Made by a program: the position numbers and the translations under genes. A stretch of 24,943 nt of DNA, from the NCBI GenBank assembly GCA_035642125.1, contig DASQSZ010000338.1, forward strand, positions 1 through 24,943. The letters run 5' to 3'. Each line of letters starts with the position of its first letter. The first letter of the stretch is position 1. Shown piece after piece: positions 1 to 7,662 of this stretch. Origin of the DNA: CALAED01 sp937891035. GTDB taxonomy: Bacteria > Actinomycetota > Actinomycetes > Streptosporangiales > Streptosporangiaceae. The notes below the pieces were generated by a model. That model did no database searches. It was given only the letters and a program-made list of their open reading frames with translations, and had not been told where the DNA came from.

Positions 1-1
1 T

Positions 2-775
2 GACATCGCCGACTACTACCGTCAGCGCGATATGGCCGCGGTTGTCTTCGGCGTCGACATCATGGGCGACAAAAATCGCGACGCGAGGAGCAGCCGGGCG
101 CCGAGCAACGAGGAGGTGGCCGAGCTCGCCGCCGAGAACGCCGACGTGCTCATCCCGTTCGCCAGCATCGATCCGGCGCGCGGCGCCGACGGGGTCACGA
201 TGGCACGCGAGCTCATCACCGGCCACGGGGTCAAAGGCTTCAAGCTGCACCCCAGCGCGCAGGGCTTTTACCCGAACGATCCATCGGTCTATCCACTGTA
301 TGAAGTCATCGCGGAGCACCGGCTGATCGCGTTGTTCCATACCGGGCACACGGGCGTCGGCGCCGGCACGCGGGGCGGCGGCGGCATCCGGCTGAAGTAC
401 GCCAACCCGATGTACATCGACGACGTCGCCGTCGACTTCCCCGACATGCCGATCATCTTGGCCCATCCGTCGTTTCCGTGGCAGGACGAGGCGTTGTCGG
501 TGGCGCTGCACAAGCCGCAGGTCTACATCGACCTGTCCGGATGGTCGCCGAAATACTTCCCGCCGCAGCTGGTGCAGTATGCCAACACGCTGCTGAAGGA
601 CAAGGTGCTGTTCGGCTCGGACTTCCCGATGATCACTCCGGACCGGTGGCTCGCGGACTTCGAAAAGATTGACATCAAGCCCTCCGTTCGGCCGCTGATC
701 TTGAAGGACAACGCCGTCCGGCTGTTCGGGCTGGAGTCGAAGCCCGCCGAAAAGCCGGACGAAGAGCCCGATTAG
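2..775 (+). CDS. Amidohydrolase (amidohydrolase-2 family), 5'-truncated by window edge
   Basis: This is the C-terminal part (257 codons visible) of a metal-dependent TIM-barrel hydrolase or decarboxylase. The frame is open to the first base, so the start lies outside the window; an internal ATG at 32 is not the likely start. Visible motifs fit PF04909: GFKLHP (conserved Lys), LFHTGHT (metal or active-site His), LAHPS (His) and FGSDFP (the conserved late Asp). The N-terminal HxH metal pair would lie upstream. Relatives include ACMSD and resorcylate decarboxylases as well as many uncharacterised hydrolases, so the substrate cannot be given. The gene converges with the histidine kinase at 813-2255, leaving only 37 bp between the two stops. 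The family call is firm; the specific function is open. Confidence 0.85.
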   Translation, partial: DIADYYRQRDMAAVVFGVDIMGDKNRDARSSRAPSNEEVAELAAENADVLIPFASIDPARGADGVTMARELITGHGVKGFKLHPSAQGFYPNDPSVYPLYEVIAEHRLIALFHTGHTGVGAGTRGGGGIRLKYANPMYIDDVAVDFPDMPIILAHPSFPWQDEALSVALHKPQVYIDLSGWSPKYFPPQLVQYANTLLKDKVLFGSDFPMITPDRWLADFEKIDIKPSVRPLILKDNAVRLFGLESKPAEKPDEEPD

Positions 776-778
776 CGG

Positions 779-808
779 CCCGGCCGGCGAAGGGACGAGA
801 TGGCCGGG
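779..808. terminator. Possible bidirectional stem-loop between convergent genes
   Basis: The arms CCCGGCC (779-785) and GGCCGGG (802-808) are a perfect 7-bp inverted repeat with a 16-nt loop. They fill most of the 37-bp gap between the converging amidohydrolase and kinase genes. There is no clear T-tract, as is usual for high-GC actinomycete terminators. The repeat is seen directly; the terminator role is inferred from its position. Confidence 0.35.
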
Positions 809-812
809 ACGT

Positions 813-2255
813 TCACAGGTGCAGGCCGCCCACCGGCAACCGGACCGTGAACCGGGTGTCGCCCGGCACCGACACCACTTCGATCGAGCCGTGGTGCCGG
901 TGGGTGACGATGTCGTGGCTCAGGTGCAGGCCGAGACCGGTGCCCTTGCCTACGTCCTTGGTCGTGTAGAACGGCTGGAAGAGCAGCGCGAGCCGCTCGG
1001 GAGGGATGCCGGGACCGGTATCACGGATCTCGACGACGACGTGCTCGCTCTCCGCCCACGCCTTGATCCACAGGTCGCCTCGATCGCCCATGGCGTCCGC
1101 CGCGTTGTCGATCAGGTTGGTCCAGACTTGGTTGAGCTCGCCCGGGTAGGCGACGATCGTCGGCAAGTCGGCGTAGTCGCGGTGCACCCGGATGCCGGCC
1201 AGCTTGGCGCCCTGCATCGTCAGCGTCGCGTCGAGGCCCTCGCGCAGGTCGACATCGCGTTCGGGGGCGCGGTCGAGGTTGGTGTAGGCCTTGGCGGTGG
1301 CGACCAGCGACTCGATCCGCCGCCCGGCCTCCGCGACCTCTTCGACCAGAGTACTGGTCAGCAGGCACGCGCCCAGGCAGCCGACCGCCCGGTCCAGGGT
1401 GTCATCACTCAGTCCCGCGCTCAGCTCGACCAGCGCGTCGACGTCGAAGCCATGATCAACCAGCGTGACGCCGATCTCGGCGGCCTGGGCGACGCCCCGC
1501 TCGCTCAGCCAGTCGATGACCAGGTCGGACGTCTCGGCGGCGGCGAGTTCGTCCCATGCGTCGCGCTGCGGCGGGCCACCCGAGGCGGCGGGCAGCCGGT
1601 CGCGGGCCCGCTGCAGCATGCAGCGTTCCCGCGGCGAGGCGAGCGCGCACCGCTCGGTGGTCCGCTCGACCAGATCGCGCACCGTGCAGCGCAGCTCGCT
1701 GGCCGCGCGCACGACCGCGGTGGCCGGGTTGTTCAGCTCGTGCGCGAGCCCGGCCGCCAGCGTCCCAAGACCCTCCAGCATGGCGTTGCGCCCGGCCCGC
1801 GCCTCGTACGAGCGGATCCGCCACGCCAGCACGGGCAACAGCACCCGGCAGATCTGCGGGAAGCGCGCCACCATCTCCAGGAAGGTTTCCTTGTCGTAGG
1901 CCATCAGCTCGGTACGCCCGTGCGCGGTGGCCTTGGCGACGTAGTCGCCGTCGCACAGCAGCGGCAGTTCGCCGGTGAACTGGTGGGCGGCGCGCGGTTT
2001 GTCGTCCAGCTGCTGGTCGGCGGCCATCCGCGCCGAATGGCGGCTGAACAGCTGCTCCTTCCCGTCCACGACTCTGGTGATCAGTAGCTCGCCGCTCAGC
2101 AGTACGTAGAAGAACCGCGCCGGCTCACCATCGTCGAAGAGCACCTCGCCGTCGGCGACGTCCACGCGCCTGCCAACCTCGGCCAGCCAGGAGAGCTGCT
2201 CGTCGTCGAGCTCCGCGAACAACGTGATGTCGCGCAGCCGCTCCACCAATGTCAC
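813..2255 (-). CDS. Sensor histidine kinase with N-terminal cyclic-nucleotide-binding-like domain
   Basis: This 480-aa protein starts at a GTG preceded by a strong GGGGAGGAGG ribosome site. Residues about 5-140 resemble a cNMP-binding/Crp-type sensor domain (cupin-like pattern FFYVLLSGELL, then FTGELPLL). Residues about 160-330 hold a dimerisation/phosphoacceptor region with the H-box AAGLAHELNNP (H172), interrupted by a long helical stretch. Residues 340-478 form the HATPase: N-box NLIDNAADAM (N384), G1 DTGPGIP and G2 GKGTGLGL. No transmembrane segment is seen, so it is probably cytosolic. There is no response regulator next door, so it is an orphan; similar proteins elsewhere pair with distant regulators or a thioredoxin-reductase-type partner. 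The ligand of the sensor domain cannot be told from sequence. It should autophosphorylate at H172. Confidence 0.9.
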   Translation of the reverse strand: MTLVERLRDITLFAELDDEQLSWLAEVGRRVDVADGEVLFDDGEPARFFYVLLSGELLITRVVDGKEQLFSRHSARMAADQQLDDKPRAAHQFTGELPLLCDGDYVAKATAHGRTELMAYDKETFLEMVARFPQICRVLLPVLAWRIRSYEARAGRNAMLEGLGTLAAGLAHELNNPATAVVRAASELRCTVRDLVERTTERCALASPRERCMLQRARDRLPAASGGPPQRDAWDELAAAETSDLVIDWLSERGVAQAAEIGVTLVDHGFDVDALVELSAGLSDDTLDRAVGCLGACLLTSTLVEEVAEAGRRIESLVATAKAYTNLDRAPERDVDLREGLDATLTMQGAKLAGIRVHRDYADLPTIVAYPGELNQVWTNLIDNAADAMGDRGDLWIKAWAESEHVVVEIRDTGPGIPPERLALLFQPFYTTKDVGKGTGLGLHLSHDIVTHRHHGSIEVVSVPGDTRFTVRLPVGGLHL

Positions 2256-2295
2256 GGTGCCTCCTCCCCGTCAGTTCCGGGGATCATGGGGGAGG

Positions 2296-3510
2296 TCACA
2301 CGTATTGCGCCACCCAGTCGTCCCCGACGCTGTCGGCCAAGCGGCCCAGCAGCAGGTAGCCATGTGCCGCGGACACGAGCGTGACGTGGTGGTGCCACCC
2401 TCGGTAGGACCGGCCCTCGAAGTGCCGCAGTCCCGAGTGCTCGTTCATCCGGGCCAGCTCTTCGCCGGTGCGCCGCCGCAGCCTGATCAGGCCGATCAGA
2501 TCGGGCAGCCGGGACACATTCAGGTTGGTCAGCCACACGGCCTTGGAGCGGCGCCGGTTAGGCGACCAGTCGGCGATCACCCGGCGCTGCCGGCGCCGGG
2601 CGCGCGCCTGGCCGAGCTCGTGCGAGGCGGCCGGCCCGGGCAGCAACGCGACCACGAACCGCGATCGGATCAGCCGGCCGCCGGCGCCGCCCGGCCAGCT
2701 CAGCGTCACCTCGGTGCGGCCGACCGACTGCGCGACGACGTCGCCGATCGTCTGCGCCCGCGCCAGGGTGCCCGTGGCCGGCGCCGCGGTCGGCGTGTTC
2801 TCAGCCACCCGTACGACGTAGCCGAGCCCGCGCTTTTCCAGGCCCTCAAGCAGCGGTTCGACGTGGGGCACGTGCTGGGCGTCGATCACCACCGGGGCGG
2901 GGATCAGATCCCAGTCGGCGGACATCTCGTCGACGGCGTCCAGCAGTTGGTCCCAGCGTGACCGGTGGCGTTCGTTGTCGGGCACGTGCGCGCTTGAGCG
3001 GCGCGCCGCGTCACCGTCCCAGGACCGCGGCAAAAGCAGGCGCCAGTTCACCGGGCAGCTGCCGTCCTCGCCGACGAGGAACACGCTGAGCCCGAGCTGG
3101 CAGTTGAGCACGCGGCCGGCCGAGTGCGCGTACTGCTTTTCCACCCCGACCGAGTTGGTCCCGCACTTGGGGAAGACGACTTCCTCCACCACCCATGCCT
3201 TTGGGCGCAGCGCGGCGTCGACCTGCTGCGCGAGCCGGGCCCGGACCGGCTCCCACTTCCACGGACTTTGGTTCACGAACTGCTGGAGGCATTGATCGGC
3301 GCGCCAGCCGACCACCTGTTCCGAGATCCGCCGGATCGATCTCCGGCCGGACACGCTGATCAGCCCCCGGAGGTAGACCTCCCCCCATCGGCGCTGGTCA
3401 GAACGCAGAAACGACGAGAACAAGTCGTCGCAGAACTGCGAGATGGCATCACCGACGACGGACTTCCGCCGCGCCGAAATGATGGTGTCCGGCTTGGTAA
3501 GGGAAGTCAC
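2296..3510 (-). CDS. IS701-family transposase, probably catalytically degenerate
   Basis: This 404-aa protein starts at the GTG at 3510, with GGGGG nine bases upstream. The same frame stays open much further upstream, but that is a shadow of high GC content. Family marks are RWGEVYLRGL near the N-terminus, SVGVEKQY followed by GRVLNCQLGLS (aa 120-142), VVIDAQH (D210) and HFEGRSYRGWHHHVTLVSAAH (aa 363-383, split by eye). Against the usual IS701 pattern as I recall it (VVDDTGF; RWRIE-x6-K), this protein has VVEEVVF at 107-113, RRRTG at 345-349 and N356. The first Asp is therefore Glu, the catalytic Glu aligns with Gly349 and the following Lys with Asn. The second Asp is kept. It is full-length with no frameshift. 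No convincing terminal repeats or target duplication were found. A domesticated or inactive copy seems more likely than a mobile one. Confidence 0.85.
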   Translation of the reverse strand: MTSLTKPDTIISARRKSVVGDAISQFCDDLFSSFLRSDQRRWGEVYLRGLISVSGRRSIRRISEQVVGWRADQCLQQFVNQSPWKWEPVRARLAQQVDAALRPKAWVVEEVVFPKCGTNSVGVEKQYAHSAGRVLNCQLGLSVFLVGEDGSCPVNWRLLLPRSWDGDAARRSSAHVPDNERHRSRWDQLLDAVDEMSADWDLIPAPVVIDAQHVPHVEPLLEGLEKRGLGYVVRVAENTPTAAPATGTLARAQTIGDVVAQSVGRTEVTLSWPGGAGGRLIRSRFVVALLPGPAASHELGQARARRRQRRVIADWSPNRRRSKAVWLTNLNVSRLPDLIGLIRLRRRTGEELARMNEHSGLRHFEGRSYRGWHHHVTLVSAAHGYLLLGRLADSVGDDWVAQYV

Positions 3511-3531
3511 GGCTAAGCACCCCCAATAGGG

Positions 3532-3544
3532 CCCGTTAAACGGG
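3532..3544. repeat. Short palindrome upstream of the transposase-like gene
   Basis: CCCGTT-A-AACGGG is a perfect 6-bp inverted repeat with one central base. It lies 22 bp upstream of the transposase GTG start and 14 bp past the stop of the membrane-protein gene. It could be an operator or the hairpin of a terminator for the upstream gene. Confidence 0.35.
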
Positions 3545-3557
3545 ACGACGGCAGAAA

Positions 3558-4613
3558 CTAAATATCGGTGTGCGGTGGCCTGGGGCCACCCGCGTTGTTT
3601 TCGGCAGTTCCTGGCGTTACATCGACGTCGCTGTAGAGCAGGTGAGTCGCGATGCCCGCCGCGTACGGCGCATAATGAATGCGCAGGTCTTGAAAGGCAT
3701 CCCAGGCCTTTTGTTCGTCTCGCTGTTTCGGCAGCCCGGCGCCGGTCACGAGTTGTACGGTCTCGGAGAAGCCCTGCTCCTCCCGGCCGTGCAGGCTGAT
3801 CGGGGCGGCGGCGGGCGTGACGCCGACCTGTTTGGCCAGTTGCTGCAGGCAGCGGCTGCCGTTGTGGATGAGCGAGCGGGTGGACGGCGGCGCCCAGTCC
3901 GGCGCGACGGCCAGCGTCAGCCCGGCGGTGTCCAGGACGATTACGGCGGCCCTGATCCAGCACAGCGAGTTCGCCGGTCGCGCGAACGTCAGGGCCGGGT
4001 AGCCGACATGAGTGCACCAGATGTCCGACAGCCATCCCGCCCATTCGGCGAACAGGTAATCGAGCCGGTCGCGGGAACCGGCCCGCACATAGTCGGCGAG
4101 CAGCGCCTCGGCGTCCGGCGGCCGGGCCGCCTGCCCGGCCAGCCTGGCGACGAGCTGCTCTCGCCGGCTGTAGGCGCCGGTGAACCGCACAAAATGGGTG
4201 GTGACGGCGGCCATCAGCAGCCCGGTCGACAAGATGGCGACGAGGACCAGCGGCTCGCCGGGCGAGGGCAGCAGGAAGAAGCCGCTGACGGCGTCGGACT
4301 CGAAGGGCACATCGTAGATCCCCGACGCGAGCAGCACGAACCCGGCCATCGACCCGACCAGCCAGCACGCCGAAATCATGAACAACGCCAGTGGAGCGCC
4401 GAGATCCAGCAGCCGCTCGCGAGCGCGAAGCGGCAACGCCGGGGCGATCCGCCGGCTGGTCGCGATGATCAGCCAGACCACCGACCGGGCCGTCAGCGAC
4501 GACCGCTGTCGGGGGATGAAGACGGTGCGCAGGACGCTCAGCCAAACGGTGAGCACCAATACTCCGCCCGCGATGGCGACGAGTACTCCCTGCACGCCAG
4601 GCTCCCTCTTCAT
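3558..4613 (-). CDS. Uncharacterised integral membrane protein
   Basis: I do not recognise a named family. From the ATG at 4613 the product is 351 aa. Longer in-frame starts exist up to 4733, but they add only a Pro/Arg-rich leader, and the first hydrophobic helix begins right after the 4613 start; no good ribosome site decides the matter. Hydrophobic segments are at about aa 8-27, 74-98 and 120-141, with a weaker one at 219-237. The pattern VLRTVFIPR after TM1 recalls uncharacterised actinobacterial membrane proteins that look like small channels, but no selectivity motif is visible. The C-terminal 100 residues are soluble and end in a Pro/Gly-rich tail. The gene is divergent from the ATPase regulator at 4959 and 48 bp upstream of the transposase-like gene on the same strand. 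Confidence 0.65.
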   Translation of the reverse strand: MKREPGVQGVLVAIAGGVLVLTVWLSVLRTVFIPRQRSSLTARSVVWLIIATSRRIAPALPLRARERLLDLGAPLALFMISACWLVGSMAGFVLLASGIYDVPFESDAVSGFFLLPSPGEPLVLVAILSTGLLMAAVTTHFVRFTGAYSRREQLVARLAGQAARPPDAEALLADYVRAGSRDRLDYLFAEWAGWLSDIWCTHVGYPALTFARPANSLCWIRAAVIVLDTAGLTLAVAPDWAPPSTRSLIHNGSRCLQQLAKQVGVTPAAAPISLHGREEQGFSETVQLVTGAGLPKQRDEQKAWDAFQDLRIHYAPYAAGIATHLLYSDVDVTPGTAENNAGGPRPPHTDI

Positions 4614-4958
4614 CTCCGGTTGCCGTCTCGACCTGAGCATGGGCCCGGCGCGGCGCGAATAGGCAGCAGGCATGTGTGGTGGCACTGACAGTGCCAGCAT
4701 TGGATTCACCCGCGGTTCCGGATGCCTCGGCATGGCACGGGGTGGCCTGCCAGCTAAAACCGCGGCATCCCGGGCATCGGGCGAAAGAGCGAGTGCAGGG
4801 GGATGTCCCGGTTCCGTTAATTGGACGTTGACCGGAACCCAGGGTGCCCACGAGCGTCATGGAGTTGGACCACGAGCGCGTGGACCACGAGCGCGTGGAC
4901 GACGGGGGCCGTGTCGCGGTCCGGCTCACCACCTCGGTTCCGAAGGGGAGAACGATCG
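4614..4958. promoter_or_regulatory. Divergent intergenic region with dyad and tandem repeats
   Basis: About 345 bp separate the divergent membrane-protein and ATPase-regulator genes. It contains GGTTCCG (4810-4816) with its inverted copy CGGAACC (4833-4839), and a 15-bp tandem repeat at 4867-4896. A GGGGAG ribosome site (4945-4950) serves the gene on +. No convincing -35/-10 pair was identified. The region is probably a shared regulatory region. Confidence 0.45.
4867..4902. repeat. Tandem 15-bp repeat, each unit with an internal dyad
   Basis: GGACCACGAGCGCGT occurs twice head to tail (4867-4881 and 4882-4896), followed by a 6-base partial copy. Within each junction CCACG-AGCG-CGTGG forms a 5-bp inverted repeat, so two dyads lie 15 bp apart. 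The array ends about 60 bp before the regulator start. The regular spacing suggests a protein binding site. Confidence 0.55.
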
Positions 4959-6464
4959 ATGTCGTGGCGATTCGTAGGGAGAACTGAGGAGATAGATCGC
5001 ATTCGTACCGCGCTGCTGAACGGGGAGCCCGGGCCGATCGTGATCACCGGTGAATCCGGGATGGGCCGCACGGCGGTTCTTGCGCGAGCGCTCGAATACG
5101 CCGACCGCGAGCGCGACACGGTGCTCCGGGTCGAGCCGGCGGGCGACGAGCCCTTCGCCGCCCTGCGCCCCCACCTTTCCGCCGAGGTCTCGGCCGGCTC
5201 GGCCGCGCTCGGCGACGCGGTGCCCGCCGCGGCGCGCGTGCTCGCCGAACGGGCCGGCGGACGCCGCCTGGTCGTCGCGCTCGACGACGCGCATCTGGCC
5301 GATCATGCCAGCCTGCTCGCCCTGCGCGCGCTCAGCCGGCAGGGCGACGCCGTGCTGCTGGCCACCCGCTGCACCTCGGCGGCGGTGGGCCATCGCCTGG
5401 ACCCGACGGACGCCCTGCGCTATGAGCCGGGAATGCAGACGCTCAGCTTGCGGCCGCTGAGCAAGGACGAGGTGGCCGTACTGCTCGCCGGCGTCATCGG
5501 GGGGCCCGTGTATCCGGCCACGACGGAGGCGCTGCACGCGGCGACAGGGGGAAATCCGCGGTTGCTGTACACCCTTGTAGTGGAAAACCGGCTCGTCGAA
5601 TTCCTGGTGACGCACGACGGCGGGTGGCGGCTCGGTGAGGCGTCGCCGGCCGCGGCATCCGCTGACGGGACGGTGAACTCCGGGCAACTGGTCGACGTGG
5701 TGGACCGGGCATGGCGGGAGCTGGCGGTGGACCGTGCCGACGAGTTGTGCCGGCTCGCCATGTGGCACGGTGTCGGCGAGCAGGTCGCCGCCGCGTGGGT
5801 CAACGTGCTTTTGCTGCGTGGCCGCGCTGAGGAGGGCATCCGCTTCCTCGACTCACTGCCGGCGGGGCGGGTCGAAGAGTCCGTTGAGCTCGCGCTGGGC
5901 AAGGCGATGTCGCTCGCCTTCGGCGTCGGACAGGTCGAGGCGGCCAGTAACTCATTGTTGCGCGCTGCGGTCCGCAACGCCGAGCGGCGCGACCGGCTCC
6001 TGGCCTACCGGGCCTGGATACTGGCCGTGACCGGCCGCGCGGCCAAGGCGGGCGAGGCGCTCGAGGGGGTCGAGAAGAGCGATCGCGAGACCGCGGTCTT
6101 CGTGCACGCCACCCGGGCCGCGATCGCACTGGGTGCGAGCGCCGCCAACGAGGCCGTATTCCACCTCCGTCGTGCGCTCGTCGCGGCCGAGACCTGCCCC
6201 GGCATACCGCCGTGGCTGCCGCCCTACCTGACGGCCTGCCTCATCGACGCGATGCTGCTCGCCGGACGCATTGGCGAGGCCACCACGATCGCCAATGGAT
6301 TCCATGGGGGCGAGCCCGGGTCGGGCTGGGAGATCGCCGTCATGCTCTCCGCATTGGTGACCGCCCGGCGGCCGCGGCACGCGACAAAGGTGAAGCGCGC
6401 GACGCTGGAAGAGAATCGGACAATGCGGCAGCAGGCTGTCGCTGAGGCACAAGGGTCTCGTTGA
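4959..6464 (+). CDS. STAND/LAL-like regulatory ATPase lacking a LuxR HTH
   Basis: The 501-aa product starts at the ATG at 4959, which has GGGGAG eight bases upstream. The N-terminal half looks like the AAA/STAND ATPase of LAL (large LuxR) regulators: FVGRTEE at the start, Walker A GESGMGRT (aa 31-38, Arg37 where Lys is usual) and Walker B VVALDDAH (aa 105-112). The second half (from about aa 270) is Ala/Leu-rich helical, resembling the TPR-like or MalT-type arm. LAL proteins are usually around 900-1000 aa and end in a LuxR HTH; here the frame stops after about 500 aa. I translated part of the downstream DNA and found no HTH remnant. It may be a shortened regulator that acts through another protein, or a decaying gene. 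It is not closely coupled to the next gene. Confidence 0.75.
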   Translation: MSWRFVGRTEEIDRIRTALLNGEPGPIVITGESGMGRTAVLARALEYADRERDTVLRVEPAGDEPFAALRPHLSAEVSAGSAALGDAVPAAARVLAERAGGRRLVVALDDAHLADHASLLALRALSRQGDAVLLATRCTSAAVGHRLDPTDALRYEPGMQTLSLRPLSKDEVAVLLAGVIGGPVYPATTEALHAATGGNPRLLYTLVVENRLVEFLVTHDGGWRLGEASPAAASADGTVNSGQLVDVVDRAWRELAVDRADELCRLAMWHGVGEQVAAAWVNVLLLRGRAEEGIRFLDSLPAGRVEESVELALGKAMSLAFGVGQVEAASNSLLRAAVRNAERRDRLLAYRAWILAVTGRAAKAGEALEGVEKSDRETAVFVHATRAAIALGASAANEAVFHLRRALVAAETCPGIPPWLPPYLTACLIDAMLLAGRIGEATTIANGFHGGEPGSGWEIAVMLSALVTARRPRHATKVKRATLEENRTMRQQAVAEAQGSR

Positions 6465-6706
6465 CCTCGTTGATATGGTCCGCCGAGTGAGCATTTTATG
6501 GCCTGCCGCGCCACGTCGGCGAGCATGCGCGGCGTACAAAGAATGCCGTAGGCTCGTCGCATGTCGGCGTGCGCACATCTCGAGTCGCGCAACGAGTCGG
6601 CGACATCGCCAAGCACAGGCCAGATCCGTCGATTTACAAAGCCAACAGTGCTAGCGTGGCTGAGATTGCTCAATGCGACGCGCGGCCGGACGGTGAGTGA
6701 AGAAAG

Positions 6707-6735
6707 TTGCGTAATTGCGCTTGAGCAGTTATGAT
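6707..6735 (+). promoter_or_regulatory. Sigma-70-type promoter for the MmyB-type regulator
   Basis: TTGCGT (6707-6712), 17 bp, then TATGAT (6730-6735). The -10 matches five of six consensus bases and the spacing is optimal. The predicted transcript start near 6742 falls on the first base of the palindrome at 6742-6760. Confidence 0.5.
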
Positions 6736-6741
6736 GCCGAT

Positions 6742-6760
6742 ACTTTTTCGATGAAAAAGT
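6742..6760. promoter_or_regulatory. Perfect palindrome at the predicted transcript start (putative operator)
   Basis: ACTTTTTC-GAT-GAAAAAGT is an 8-bp perfect inverted repeat with a 3-bp centre. It is AT-rich in a GC-rich setting and sits just downstream of the -10 element. The position is that of a classic repressor operator; autoregulation by the XRE protein encoded downstream is the simplest reading. Confidence 0.5.
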
Positions 6761-6849
6761 CGCGTCAAAATAACCTACGACTGCTGGATCGGTCGAGGCA
6801 TTAGAGGTGGTGCGCGACGGGTTCCGCTGAGCCCTGGCGGGGAGGCGTT

Positions 6850-7662
6850 GTGCCGGGCGACAGTAGCAGCAGGCAGGAGCTCGGACAGTTTCTGCGGAGC
6901 CGCAGAGGACGGGTGAGCCCTGCGGATGTGGGCTTTCCCGTCGGTTCGCGGCGACGCACAAAGGGCCTTCGCCGCGAGGAGGTGGCGGTGCTCGCCGGTC
7001 TCAGCCCCACCTGGTACACCTATCTCGAACAGGGCAGGGACATCCGTCCGTCGCCTGAGGTGCTGAACAGTCTGGCGCGGGTGCTTCGCCTCACCGAGGA
7101 CGAACGCCGCTACATGCACACCCTGGCCTATGGGGTGGTCATCGGGCCGCAGCCGCTGGACATGGACATACCGGCGACAAGAGCGCTGCGGGAGATCGTC
7201 GCACTTACTGATAAAAGCCCTTATCCAGTCTATGCCGGAAATGCGGTCGGGGACGTTATCTGCTGGAATCAAGCGGCCACCGAGTGGTATGACGATTGGG
7301 GGCGGCTAGCTCCCGAAGAGCGCAATATGTTGCGGTGGCTGTTGACCTCCCCCAAGGCCCGAGAAAGGGTCGTCGACTGGGAGCTCGAAACGCGCGAACT
7401 CATCGCCCGATGGCGGGCGCAGATGGTGCGGTCGCACAGCGACGACGAACTACAACAATACGTAGAAGAATTTTCCAGCCTGAGCCCTGAGTTTGCCCAA
7501 TGGTGGGATGATCACGACGTTATGGAACATCGGACCAGAGTACGTCGATTGCGACACCCAAAACTAGGCATAAGGGCTATGCACGTGGTTCTCTTGCAGG
7601 CGCCGGAGTTCCCTTTGTTCGGCGCAGTATTCCATATTCCGGCGCAGCCGGAAGGCGGTTGA
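6850..7662 (+). CDS. XRE-family transcriptional regulator with MmyB-type ligand-binding domain
   Basis: The 270-aa product starts at the GTG at 6850 behind GGGGAGG. Residues about 10-90 form the helix-turn-helix: RRRTKGLRREEVA, then LAGLSPTWYTYLEQGR, then PSPEVLNSLARVLRL. Residues about 105-265 match the MmyB-like ligand-binding domain (PAS-like): NAVGDVICWN, then a central ERNMLRWLL and the C-terminal VVLLQAPEFPLFGAVFHIPA. Members of this group are known actinobacterial regulators, often of neighbouring oxidoreductase genes, and one structurally studied member binds fatty acids. It lies just upstream of the P450/terpene locus on the same strand, which makes it a candidate local regulator. 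A terpenoid or fatty-acid ligand is speculative. Confidence 0.9.
   Translation: MPGDSSSRQELGQFLRSRRGRVSPADVGFPVGSRRRTKGLRREEVAVLAGLSPTWYTYLEQGRDIRPSPEVLNSLARVLRLTEDERRYMHTLAYGVVIGPQPLDMDIPATRALREIVALTDKSPYPVYAGNAVGDVICWNQAATEWYDDWGRLAPEERNMLRWLLTSPKARERVVDWELETRELIARWRAQMVRSHSDDELQQYVEEFSSLSPEFAQWWDDHDVMEHRTRVRRLRHPKLGIRAMHVVLLQAPEFPLFGAVFHIPAQPEGG

Larger units (their letters stand above)
6465..6849. promoter_or_regulatory. Intergenic region carrying the promoter of the MmyB-type regulator
   Basis: This stretch of 385 bp holds no credible gene. Its second half is markedly AT-richer than the flanks. It contains the promoter and palindrome listed separately, and the ribosome site GGGGAGG at about 6838-6844. 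The first 200 bp show nothing I can assign. Confidence 0.5.

Noticed and set aside
2296..4932. An 878-codon open frame on - covering the transposase and most of the next gene
   Set aside because: Only the part from the GTG at 3510 has family similarity and a ribosome site; the rest is low-complexity Arg/Ala/Gly sequence antisense or out of frame to the membrane-protein gene.
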